In this document: positions 1-5,912 of the stretch, piece after piece
How positions within the stretch are numbered: the first letter of the stretch is position 1
Layout of the letters: each line of letters starts with the position of its first letter
Source: Gaiellasilicea sp035575835
Lineage (GTDB): Bacteria; Actinomycetota; Thermoleophilia; Gaiellales; Gaiellaceae
Reading direction: 5' to 3'
Assembly (NCBI GenBank): GCA_035575835.1
Contig: DATLXM010000036.1
Location: forward strand, 1-6,853
Length of the DNA: 6,853 bases
The notes under the pieces: model-generated
What the model saw: the letters and a program-made list of their open reading frames with translations, nothing else
What the model was told of the DNA's origin: nothing
The model's database searches: none
Position numbers and translations under genes: made by a program

Positions 1-482
1 ATCACCGTGCGCAGCGCCTCCTCCTCGACGCCGAGGAAGTCGGGCGTCAACACCTCGACCGAGCACTCCGGCAGCTTCGCCTTCAGCGCCCGGATGGTCG
101 CGGCGTAATGGCCGGCGCCACGGTCGGGAACGTCGTCGCGATCGACAGAAGTGACGACGACGTGCTTCAGGCCCATCTGGAAGGCGGTCTGCGCGAGCTT
201 CAGCGGCTCCAGCGGATCCGGCGGGTCGTTCGGCCGGCCCGAGTTGACGTAGCAGTAGCGACAGGCGCGCGTGCAGGTCTCGCCGAGGATCTGGAAGGTG
301 GCGGTGCCACGCCCCCAACACTCGGCGATGTTCGGGCAGCGCGCCTCCTCGCAGATCGTGTTCAGGCCCGCGCCGTGAATCAGCTTCTTGACGTCGAAGT
401 AGCGATCGCTCACGCTCGGGGCGCGGACTTTCATCCACTCCGGCCGGCGCGGCCGCTCGGCGACGGGCAGCGAGCTCTCCAT
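1..482 (-). CDS. lipA: Lipoyl synthase LipA (3' part missing at window edge)
   Basis: LipA is a radical-SAM iron-sulfur enzyme that inserts two sulfurs into the octanoyl chain carried on lipoyl domains, the last step of lipoate assembly. The first 160 residues are visible, about half of the usual 290-330. The auxiliary cluster motif CEEARCPNIGEC gives Cys44, Cys49 and Cys55. The radical-SAM motif CTRACRYC gives Cys70, Cys74 and Cys77. The family segments TSVDRDDVPDRGAGH (111-125) and EVLTPDF (143-149) follow. The ATG at 482 is chosen because the conserved RRPEWMKVRAP segment (12-22) lies just inside it; no strong Shine-Dalgarno sequence precedes it. An internal ATG (Met17) would cut that segment. 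The gene is diverged from the DUF2750 gene by 49 bases and separated from its pathway partner lipB by the plus-strand cassette. Family assignment is essentially certain. Confidence 0.96.
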   Translation of the reverse strand, partial: MESSLPVAERPRRPEWMKVRAPSVSDRYFDVKKLIHGAGLNTICEEARCPNIAECWGRGTATFQILGETCTRACRYCYVNSGRPNDPPDPLEPLKLAQTAFQMGLKHVVVTSVDRDDVPDRGAGHYAATIRALKAKLPECSVEVLTPDFLGVEEEALRTV

Positions 483-531
483 CGGATCCAGTCTAGTTAG
501 GGGCTCCCGCCTCCCGGGGTACGGTCCGACC

Positions 532-936
532 ATGGACGAGCGCGTCAGAGTCTCGACGTTGAGCGCGGCCGAGGTCGAGCGAGTCTCCTCGCTCGAGCCG
601 GCCGAGCGGTACGAGCGCTTTCTCGAGGACGTGACGTCGAGCGGCGTCGTCTGGGTGCTCGCACACGCGACGAAGCTGGCGCTCGTTGGGCATCAGGACG
701 GAACGCCCTACGTGCCGGTCTGGCCGCACCCGACCCACGCCGAGGCTGAGCGGCGGCACGGCTGGGACGACTATGAGCCCACCGCGATCGGGCTGGAGGA
801 CTGGATCGCCGCCGCGCTCGAGGACCTCGCCGGCGACGGGATCGCGATCGGGGTCTTTCCCGTCTTCGAGAACGGCGCCTGGCTGATGGACGCGGACGAG
901 CTCGCCGCCGCGCTCCGAGAGCCACGCCAGCGGTAG
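532..936 (+). CDS. DUF2750-like small protein, function unknown
   Basis: This encodes a 134-residue, probably cytosolic acidic protein without signal peptide or membrane segments. I recognise the layout of the DUF2750 family from memory: an ERYERFLEDV segment with a following tryptophan (26-41), then PYVPVWPHPTHAEA (59-72), a GWDDYEP segment (77-83), LEDWIAAALEDL (88-99) and a C-terminal DGIAIGVFPVFENG strand region (102-115). The family has no established biochemical role, so none is proposed. The ATG at 532 is the first in frame and the family-like region starts soon after it. Upstream spacing to lipA on the other strand is only 49 bases, with at most a weak GGGG stretch at 516-519 as ribosome-binding signal. 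It ends 42 bases before the ArsR-like gene and may or may not share its transcript, since an operator-like repeat lies between them. The coding frame is convincing; the family call is less so. Confidence 0.8.
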   Translation: MDERVRVSTLSAAEVERVSSLEPAERYERFLEDVTSSGVVWVLAHATKLALVGHQDGTPYVPVWPHPTHAEAERRHGWDDYEPTAIGLEDWIAAALEDLAGDGIAIGVFPVFENGAWLMDADELAAALREPRQR

Positions 937-944
937 CTCCTTGC

Positions 945-978
945 ATCGAAAGAAGTCTTTCGCAACACTTCTTTCGAT
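945..978. promoter_or_regulatory. Perfect inverted repeat, probable operator of the ArsR-like regulator
   Basis: The left arm ATCGAAAGAAGT (945-956) and right arm ACTTCTTTCGAT (967-978) are perfect 12-base complements separated by 10 bases. A second, nested palindrome, CGAAAG-AAGT-CTTTCG (947-962), shares the left arm, so the CTTTCG half-site occurs twice, at 957-962 and 971-976. The repeat is AT-richer than its surroundings and ends one base before the ATG of the winged-helix gene at 979. Such dyads are typical binding sites of ArsR-type dimers, so autoregulation of the regulator-exporter pair is the inference. The position leaves no room for a Shine-Dalgarno sequence, which suggests a leaderless or very short-leader transcript. 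Confidence 0.8.
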
Positions 979-1545
979 ATGGCAAAGGGCGATCTCCTCT
1001 TGACCGACCCGCGGGCGCTGCGAGCGCTCGCGCATCCCACCCGCCTCGCCATCCTGGAGCGATTGCACGATGTCGGTTTCGGCACCGCGACCGCCTGTGG
1101 AGACGCCGTCGGAATCAGCCCCGCGGCCGCCTCCTACCACCTCCGCTCACTCGCGAAGTGGGGGATCGTCGAGGAGACCGGTGACGGCACCGGACGCGAG
1201 CGGCCCTGGCGGCCGGTCGGGACGGGCTTCTCCTTCGACTCGGCGGCGGCGAAGAGCCCGGCCGAGGTCGCGGCCAGCGCGGCGCTCAGCGGCCAGCTCG
1301 TTGCGAAGGGCGAGCGCTGGACGGCCGAGTTCGTGCAAGCGGAGCCCGGGCTCGCGCCGGAGTGGCGACGCGCGAGCCACCTGGCCAACAAGACGCTCCG
1401 ACTGACCCCCGCCGAGGCCGAGGAGGTGGTCGCTCGGATCGAGGAGCTGCTCGAGCCCTACGGACGCAGCAGCCGGCGCGACGCGCCGGAGGACGCCCGC
1501 GCGACCAGGCTGCTCCTGCGCGTCTTCCCGGTGGATCTGCCGTGA
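979..1545 (+). CDS. ArsR-like winged-helix transcriptional regulator
   Basis: This is a 188-residue DNA-binding protein. The N-terminal part (about 12-82) is an ArsR/HTH_20-type winged helix: RALRALAHPTRLAILERL is the usual first helix pair, ISPAAASYHLRSLAKWGIV (46-64) the helix-turn-helix with recognition helix, and ETGDGTGRERPWRPV the wing. The C-terminal half (about 95-188) is predicted helical and probably dimerises or senses a ligand. The only cysteine is Cys40, and the CxC metal-binding motif of arsenic/cadmium sensors is absent, so a metal sensor is unlikely. The ATG at 979 follows directly on a perfect inverted repeat (945-978), and no better start exists. The stop overlaps the exporter start in a GTGA arrangement (1542-1545), implying translational coupling. 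The likely role is repressor of itself and of the adjacent exporter; the inducer cannot be read from the sequence. Confidence 0.9.
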   Translation: MAKGDLLLTDPRALRALAHPTRLAILERLHDVGFGTATACGDAVGISPAAASYHLRSLAKWGIVEETGDGTGRERPWRPVGTGFSFDSAAAKSPAEVAASAALSGQLVAKGERWTAEFVQAEPGLAPEWRRASHLANKTLRLTPAEAEEVVARIEELLEPYGRSSRRDAPEDARATRLLLRVFPVDLP

Positions 1546-2750
1546 GCAACAGGGCGCCGCTCGCGGCGAACGTGATCTCGACTGCCGGTAACCGGATCAC
1601 CCTGCTCGCGATCCCCTGGTTCGTGCTCCAGACGACCGGCAGCGTCGGTCAGACGGGACTTGTCGGCTTCTTCGCGCTGCTCCCCTTCGTGATCTCGTCG
1701 GCGCTCGGCGGCGTGATCGTCGACCGGCTGGGGTACCGGCGCGCGAGCATCGTCGCCGACCTCGCGAGCGGGATCTCCGTGCTTTCGGTGCCGCTCCTCT
1801 ACCACACGGTCGGGCTCCCGCTGGCGGCGCTCCTCGCGCTCGTCTTCGCGGGCGCCCTGCTCGACGCCGGGCCAGACCGCACGTGAGGCGATCCTCCCCG
1901 ACCTGCTCGAGCGGGCGGAGATGACGCTTGAGCGCGGCACGAGCCTCTTCGACGGCGCCCACCGGGCCGCGAGCATGCTCGGCGCCCCGCTCGCCGGGAT
2001 CCTGATCGCAGCGCTCGGCCCGGCGAACGTCCTTATCGTCGATGCCGCCACCTTCGCCGTTTCCGCGCTCCTGATGCGCATCTTCGTGCCCGCACCCGAG
2101 CGGCCGGCAAGCGAGGAGACGGCGGGGCGCTACCTCGCCGAGCTGCGCGAGGGCTTCTCCTACCTCTGGCGGACCCCGGTCGTCCGCGCGATCGTGGGAA
2201 TGGTCGTGGTCACGAACATGCTCGACGCGGCGATGGGCGGCGTGCTGATGCCCGTCTATGCGGACCGGGTGCTCGGCAGCATCGTCGCGCTCGGGCTGAT
2301 GGGCGGCGTCATGGGCGCCGGCGCCGTGGCGGGCACGCTCCTCTTCGCCTGGCTCGGCGGGTGCCGACGCTCGTGGCCGGGTTCACGGCCGGCGGCCCGA
2401 CGCGCTTCTTCATGCTCGCCGCGATCCCGGGGATCGGCCCGATCCTCTTGCTCTACGCGGTCGCCGGCCTCGCGATCGGCCCGATCAACCCGATCATGGG
2501 CACGATCCAGTACGAGCGGGTGCCGCCGCACCTGCGGGCCCGCGTGTTCGGCGCGATCAGCGCGGGTGTGATGGCCGCGGCGCCGCTCGGTGCCCTGCTC
2601 GGGGCGGCAGGGATCACCCTGATCGGGCTGCGCGCGACCCTCATCGTCTTCGGCGCGGTCTACCTCGCGTGCACGCTGAGCCCGCTCGTCGTCCCCGCGT
2701 GGCGGGACGCGAGCAGGCCGGCAGAGCTCGTGGCCGAGCCGGCGAAGTAG
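1542..2750 (+). pseudogene. MFS exporter, broken by two frameshifts
   Basis: Read through both breaks, this is a major facilitator transporter of about 400 residues, of the 12-helix class that includes EntS- and macrolide-efflux-like exporters. It starts at GTG 1542, with a GGTGGA ribosome-site-like sequence at 1530-1535. Segment one (1542 to about 1870) carries ITLLAIPWFVLQTTGS, the inter-helix loop GGVIVDRLGYRR and further helices, but its frame stops at 1884-1886. The protein resumes in the next frame as QTAREAILPDLLERAEMTLER, a signature loop of this family. Segment two runs to about 2355 (LFAWLGG). The sequence then changes frame again to VPTLVAGFTAGGPTRFF and continues to the stop at 2748-2750. 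At the first break two bases are missing (giving DAPGQTARE) or one is extra. At the second, the basic loop expected between helices 7 and 8 is also short, so the loss may exceed one base. The exporter is either inactivated or carries sequencing errors. Its end overlaps lipB on the opposite strand. Confidence 0.85.
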
Positions 2751-3370
2751 TCGGCGGGGAGCGCTTCGAGCTCGAGTCCGAAGACCTCGGCGAGCGCGGC
2801 GAGCGCATGCGGCCGAACCTCGTCGACGGTGACCTCGCGGCCGAGCTCGCGTGCGACCGTGGTGAATGCCGCATCCTCGATCCCGCACGCGGTGATCCAC
2901 TGCGTGAACGGAGCCGGGTCGAGGTCGACGTTGAGCGCGTAGCCGTGCGTCGTCACCCAGCGGGAGATGTGGATCCCGATCGAGGCGATCTTGCGCGGCG
3001 GCGAGGTGAGCCAGACGCCGGTCAGCCCGTCGATCCGCTCGCCCGGGACGCCGAGTGTCCTGAGCGCCAGAATCAGCGCTTCCTCGAGGTCGCGGCAGTA
3101 GCGCTTGACGTCCTGACCGTGCCGCTTCAGGTCGAGGATCGGGTAGCAGACGAGCTGGCCGGGGCCGTGGTAGGTCGACTTGCCACCGCGGTTCGTCTCG
3201 ACGACGTCGACGTCGGCGTCCTCCGGGATGTGCAGCTCCCCCTCCTCCGTGCGCCGGCCGAGCGTGACCGTGGGCGGGTGCTCGAGCAGGAGGATCGTGT
3301 CCGGGAGCTCCCCGAGAGTGACGGCGGCAGCGACGGAGCGTTGCAGGTCCCACGCCTCGCCGTAGGGCAC
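2660..3370 (-). CDS. lipB: Octanoyltransferase LipB
   Basis: LipB moves octanoyl from acyl carrier protein to the lipoyl-domain lysine of 2-oxoacid dehydrogenase E2 and glycine-cleavage H protein, the first step of endogenous lipoate synthesis in the cytosol. Family signatures are LLLEHPPTVTLGRR (27-40), RGGKSTYHGPGQLVCYPI (61-78), GVWL and RKIASIGIHISR (126-137, catalytic Lys127 by analogy with the mycobacterial enzyme), HGYALNVD (142-149) and CGIEDAAFT (162-170, catalytic Cys162). The GTG at 3370 is the only ATG/GTG/TTG start upstream of the conserved core. However, the codons before it read LSLGL, resembling the first strand of homologues, so a CTG (3379 or 3385) or the ATT at 3403 could be the true start. 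The gene follows E2 by about 28 bases. The last 30 residues, beyond the usual core, are read from sequence antisense to the end of the MFS gene. Confidence 0.94.
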   Translation of the reverse strand: MPYGEAWDLQRSVAAAVTLGELPDTILLLEHPPTVTLGRRTEEGELHIPEDADVDVVETNRGGKSTYHGPGQLVCYPILDLKRHGQDVKRYCRDLEEALILALRTLGVPGERIDGLTGVWLTSPPRKIASIGIHISRWVTTHGYALNVDLDPAPFTQWITACGIEDAAFTTVARELGREVTVDEVRPHALAALAEVFGLELEALPADYFAGSATSSAGLLASRHAGTTSGLSVHAR

Positions 3371-3398
3371 GAGCCCCAGGCTCAGGACGTGGGCGGGC

Positions 3399-4826
3399 TT
3401 AATAGTCGCTCTCGCCCCAGCTCTCGAGCCGGCCGCGCAGGTCGCGGAGGAAGCGGCCCGCCAGGGCGCCGTCGACGAGGCGATGGTCGTACGTGAGGGT
3501 CAGGTTCATGATCGGGCGGATCGCGAGCACGTCCTGGCCGCGATCGTCCTGGACGACCCAGGGGCGCTTGACGACGGCGTACGTCCCGAGAATCCCGGCC
3601 TGCGGCTGGCTGATCACCGGTGTGCCGTGGAAGGTTCCGTAGCCGCCCGGATTCGTGATCGTGAAGGTGCCGCCCTGAACGTCGTCCGGAGTCAGCTTCT
3701 TGTCACGGGCGCGCTGCGCGATCTCGACGACCGACTTCGCGATCCCGAGCAGGTTCATCCCCTCGACGTTCTTGATCACCGGGACGATCAGGCCCTTGCC
3801 GTCCGCGAGCTCGACCGCGAAGCCGAGGTGGACGTAGTTCCGCGTCACGATCTTGTCGCCGCGGATCTCCCCGTTGATCCAGGGGTACTCGCGCAGGGTC
3901 TCGACGGTCGCGCGCGCTATGAAGGCGAGGTAGGTCGGGTTGACGCCGTACGCGGCCTCGAACTCCTTCTTCAGCTTGCCGCGGATCGCGACCACCTTCG
4001 ACATGTCGACCTCGATCGCGCTCGTCACGTGAGCAGAGGTGTCGAGCGAGCGGCGCATGTGCTCCGCGATCCCGCGACGCATCGCGGTCATCGGCTCGAA
4101 CGTCTCGCCCGCGCCGGGCTCGCCGGCGGCGAGGGGAGCAGCCGCGGGCTTCGGCGGCGCCGGCGCGGCAGCGGTGGGCGCGGGAGCTGCCGGCGCGGCG
4201 GGTGCGGGCGGAGCAGCGGGGGCAGCAGGAGCTTGTGACGGAGCGTCACTTGCGGCTGCCGGGGCGGCCTGGCCGCCGCCCTCGACGAACGCGAGGATGT
4301 CCTTCTTCGTGACCCGGCCGCCGTTGCCGGTTCCCTGAACCTGGCCGACGTCGACGCCGTGCTCGGAAGCGATCCGCGCGACAACGGGTGAGACGAACGT
4401 GCGCCCGTTGTCCGAGCCCGACGCGGCAGGGGCGGGTTCTGCAGGCGCAGCGGCGGCCGGTGCAGGTGTGGGCGCAGTCGGCTCGGCGGTCTCGCTCGCG
4501 GCCGCCTCGGTGGCGTCGGCGGCGGCCTGCGTTGCCGGCTGCGGCAGGTCCTCGACCGGAGCGGCGGCCGAGGAGCCCTCCGGGCCGATCACCGCGAGGA
4601 TGGCGCCGACATCGACGGTCTCGCCTTCCTGCACCAGGATCTTCAGCAGCACGCCCTCACCCGGGCTCGGCACCTCGGTGTCGACCTTGTCGGTCGAGAT
4701 CTCGAGCAGCGACTCGTCGCGCGCGATCGGCTCGCCCTCGGCCTTCAGCCACTTCGTGATCGTCCCCTCGGAGACGGAGACGCCCATCTGGGGCATCACG
4801 ACCTCGGTCTGCGTTTCAGTGGCCAC
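3399..4826 (-). CDS. 2-oxoacid dehydrogenase E2 (lipoyl acyltransferase)
   Basis: E2 is the structural core of the complex: it receives the acyl group from E1 on its lipoyl arm and passes it to CoA. Of 475 residues, about 7-83 form one lipoyl domain with the modified lysine in EISTDKVDTEVPSP (Lys47). An Ala/Pro-rich linker follows (about 85-140), then the peripheral-subunit-binding domain (143-182, VSPVVARIASEHGVDVGQVQ and GRVTKKDILAF). A second Ala/Pro linker (185-240) leads to the catalytic domain (243-475). That domain ends with the active-site DHRLVDGALAGRFL (His448, Asp452). The GTG at 4826 is chosen over a TTG at 4838 because a strong GGAGG lies at 4836-4832, five bases before it. Substrate (pyruvate or branched-chain acids) cannot be fixed from sequence. 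The gene sits 108 bases after E1 beta and immediately before lipB, whose product prepares Lys47. Confidence 0.95.
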   Translation of the reverse strand: MATETQTEVVMPQMGVSVSEGTITKWLKAEGEPIARDESLLEISTDKVDTEVPSPGEGVLLKILVQEGETVDVGAILAVIGPEGSSAAAPVEDLPQPATQAAADATEAAASETAEPTAPTPAPAAAAPAEPAPAASGSDNGRTFVSPVVARIASEHGVDVGQVQGTGNGGRVTKKDILAFVEGGGQAAPAAASDAPSQAPAAPAAPPAPAAPAAPAPTAAAPAPPKPAAAPLAAGEPGAGETFEPMTAMRRGIAEHMRRSLDTSAHVTSAIEVDMSKVVAIRGKLKKEFEAAYGVNPTYLAFIARATVETLREYPWINGEIRGDKIVTRNYVHLGFAVELADGKGLIVPVIKNVEGMNLLGIAKSVVEIAQRARDKKLTPDDVQGGTFTITNPGGYGTFHGTPVISQPQAGILGTYAVVKRPWVVQDDRGQDVLAIRPIMNLTLTYDHRLVDGALAGRFLRDLRGRLESWGESDY

Positions 4827-4831
4827 GATTT

Positions 4832-4836
4832 CCTCC
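4832..4836 (-). promoter_or_regulatory. Shine-Dalgarno site of the E2 gene
   Basis: On the minus strand GGAGG at 4836-4832 sits five bases before GTG 4826. It is the clearest ribosome-binding site in the window and settles the E2 start. The upstream TTG at 4838 lies in front of this site, so it would be an unlikely start. Confidence 0.85.
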
Positions 4837-4857
4837 AACTTTAGTGCACGAGCTCTT

Positions 4858-4882
4858 GGGCCGCGGGCGGCCCCTTTAGGGG
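4858..4882 (-). other. Two overlapping, mutually exclusive hairpins before E2
   Basis: GGGCCGC (4858-4864) and GCGGCCC (4867-4873) can form a very GC-rich stem. CCCC (4871-4874) can instead pair with GGGG (4879-4882) around a TTTA loop. The two pairings share bases 4871-4873, so they cannot form together in full. They lie between the large hairpin at 4888-4927 and the E2 ribosome-binding site. There is no U-run after either, so neither is a standard intrinsic terminator on either strand. Confidence 0.55.
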
Positions 4883-4887
4883 TCTTT

Positions 4888-4927
4888 GCGCGGACGGTAT
4901 CCGCTTCTGCGGATGCCGTCCTTGCGC
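4888..4927 (-). other. Long intercistronic hairpin between E1 beta and E2
   Basis: In the minus-strand transcript GGACGG-C-ATCCGC (4921-4909) pairs with GCGGAT-A-CCGTCC (4904-4892) around an AGAA tetraloop: 12 pairs with one internal C/A mismatch. GCGC flanks (4927-4924 and 4891-4888) can extend the stem across an AA bulge. It begins eight bases after the E1 beta stop. No U-run follows, so it resembles an mRNA-stabilising or processing element or a dispersed palindromic repeat more than a terminator. On the plus strand the mismatch becomes a G-U pair, but no plus-strand gene is seen here. Confidence 0.75.
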
Positions 4928-4934
4928 TATCAGA

Positions 4935-5912
4935 TCAGTACGCCGCGAGCTCGCGAAGACCCTTCACGACGTCGTCGACCTGGGGGATGTACGCCTTCTC
5001 GAGGATCGGCGAGAACGGGACGGGACAGTCGGGCGCGCAGACGCGCTTGATCGGCGCGTCGAGGTCCTCGAAGGCCTCCTCGCCGATCGTGGCGGCGATC
5101 TCGCCGCCGAAGCCACCGGTGCGCGTGTCCTCGTGGAGGACAAGCACCTTGGAGCACTTGCGGACGCTCGCGAGCACGGCCTCCTTGTCCCACGGCATTA
5201 CCGTTCGGAGGTCGATCACCTCGACGGAGACGTCGTCCGCCTCCTCGAGCTGCTTCGCGGCCTCGTCGGCGGTGTAGACCATCGCGCCCCAGGTGATCAC
5301 GCTGATGTCCTCGCCCTCCCGATGGGTGCGGGCCTTCCCGATCGGCGTCACGTAGCGCTCGTCGGGCACCTCTCCCTTGATCCGGCGATAGAGGTGCTTG
5401 TGCTCGAAGAAGAGGACGGGGTTCGGATCCTCGATCGCGGCGACGAGCAGGCCCTTCGCGTCTTCAGGGGTCGCGGGGCAGACGCACTTGAGGCCCGGGA
5501 TGTGGGCGAACGAGCTCTCCGGGTTCTGCGAGTGGAACGGCCCACCCGAGAAGCCGCCGCCCGAGGGCAGCCGGACGACGATCGGGACCGGCGTGCCGGC
5601 GCGGAAACGCTGCTTCGCGGCGACCGTGACGAGGTGATCCCAGGCGCAGGAGATGAAGTCCGCGAACTGCATCTCGGCGACCGGGCGCATCCCCATCATC
5701 GCGGCGCCCGTGCAGGCGCCCACGATCGCCGTCTCGGCGAGCGGCGAGTCGATGATCCGCCAAGGCCCGAACTCCTCCTGGAAGCCGAGCGTGACCTTGA
5801 AGGCTCCGCCGTAGACGCCAACGTCCTCGCCGATCACGAAGACGCGCTCGTCGCGCCGGAGCTCCTGCCGGAGCCCGTCGCTGATCGCCTGAAGATAGGT
5901 CTTCTCCGCCAT
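4935..5912 (-). CDS. 2-oxoacid dehydrogenase E1 subunit beta
   Basis: This is the beta chain of the thiamine-diphosphate decarboxylase, forming an alpha2-beta2 E1 with the gene just upstream. Its 325 residues match the usual length. Features include VFVIGEDVGVYGG (24-36) and IIDSPLAETAIVG (53-65), where Glu60 is the conserved glutamate that activates the cofactor. RPVAEMQFADF follows, then GGPFHSQNPESSFAHIPGLK (123-142) with the active-site His127. The transketolase C-terminal domain follows (about 205-325), ending in PVPFSPILEKAYIP. The HSQNPE segment and LFFEHKHLYR are typical of branched-chain/pyruvate-type E1 beta. The ATG at 5912 shares its A with the E1 alpha stop (TAATG), so translation is coupled; no Shine-Dalgarno is visible. 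Substrate remains open between pyruvate and branched-chain 2-oxoacids. Confidence 0.95.
   Translation of the reverse strand: MAEKTYLQAISDGLRQELRRDERVFVIGEDVGVYGGAFKVTLGFQEEFGPWRIIDSPLAETAIVGACTGAAMMGMRPVAEMQFADFISCAWDHLVTVAAKQRFRAGTPVPIVVRLPSGGGFSGGPFHSQNPESSFAHIPGLKCVCPATPEDAKGLLVAAIEDPNPVLFFEHKHLYRRIKGEVPDERYVTPIGKARTHREGEDISVITWGAMVYTADEAAKQLEEADDVSVEVIDLRTVMPWDKEAVLASVRKCSKVLVLHEDTRTGGFGGEIAATIGEEAFEDLDAPIKRVCAPDCPVPFSPILEKAYIPQVDDVVKGLRELAAY

Noticed and set aside
493..1140. Minus-strand open frame opposite the DUF2750 and regulator genes
   Set aside because: Composition is Arg/Gly/Asp-rich with no motif, and it spans two better-supported plus-strand genes and the operator.
1860..2365. 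Programmed ribosomal frameshifting in the exporter
   Set aside because: I see no heptameric slippery sequence at either break, and two shifts in different directions in one MFS gene are not a known arrangement. Mutation or sequencing error is simpler.
2669..3496. Plus-strand open frame opposite lipB
   Set aside because: It lies antisense to an unmistakable LipB and its Arg/Glu/Asp-rich translation shows no recognisable domain.
4185..4250. Repetitive GCxGCx stretch as a tandem DNA repeat
   Set aside because: It encodes the flexible Ala/Pro linker of E2 and is low-complexity coding sequence, not an independent repeat.
4858..4927. Intrinsic terminator or known riboswitch between E1 beta and E2
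   Set aside because: No U-run follows the stems on either strand, and I recognise no riboswitch consensus. The structure is kept only as unassigned hairpins.
4399..5277. Long plus-strand open frame opposite the E2 start and E1 beta end
   Set aside because: It is rich in Ser and Ala, crosses two genes and the hairpin gap, and matches no family. It mirrors GC-rich codon bias on the opposite strand.
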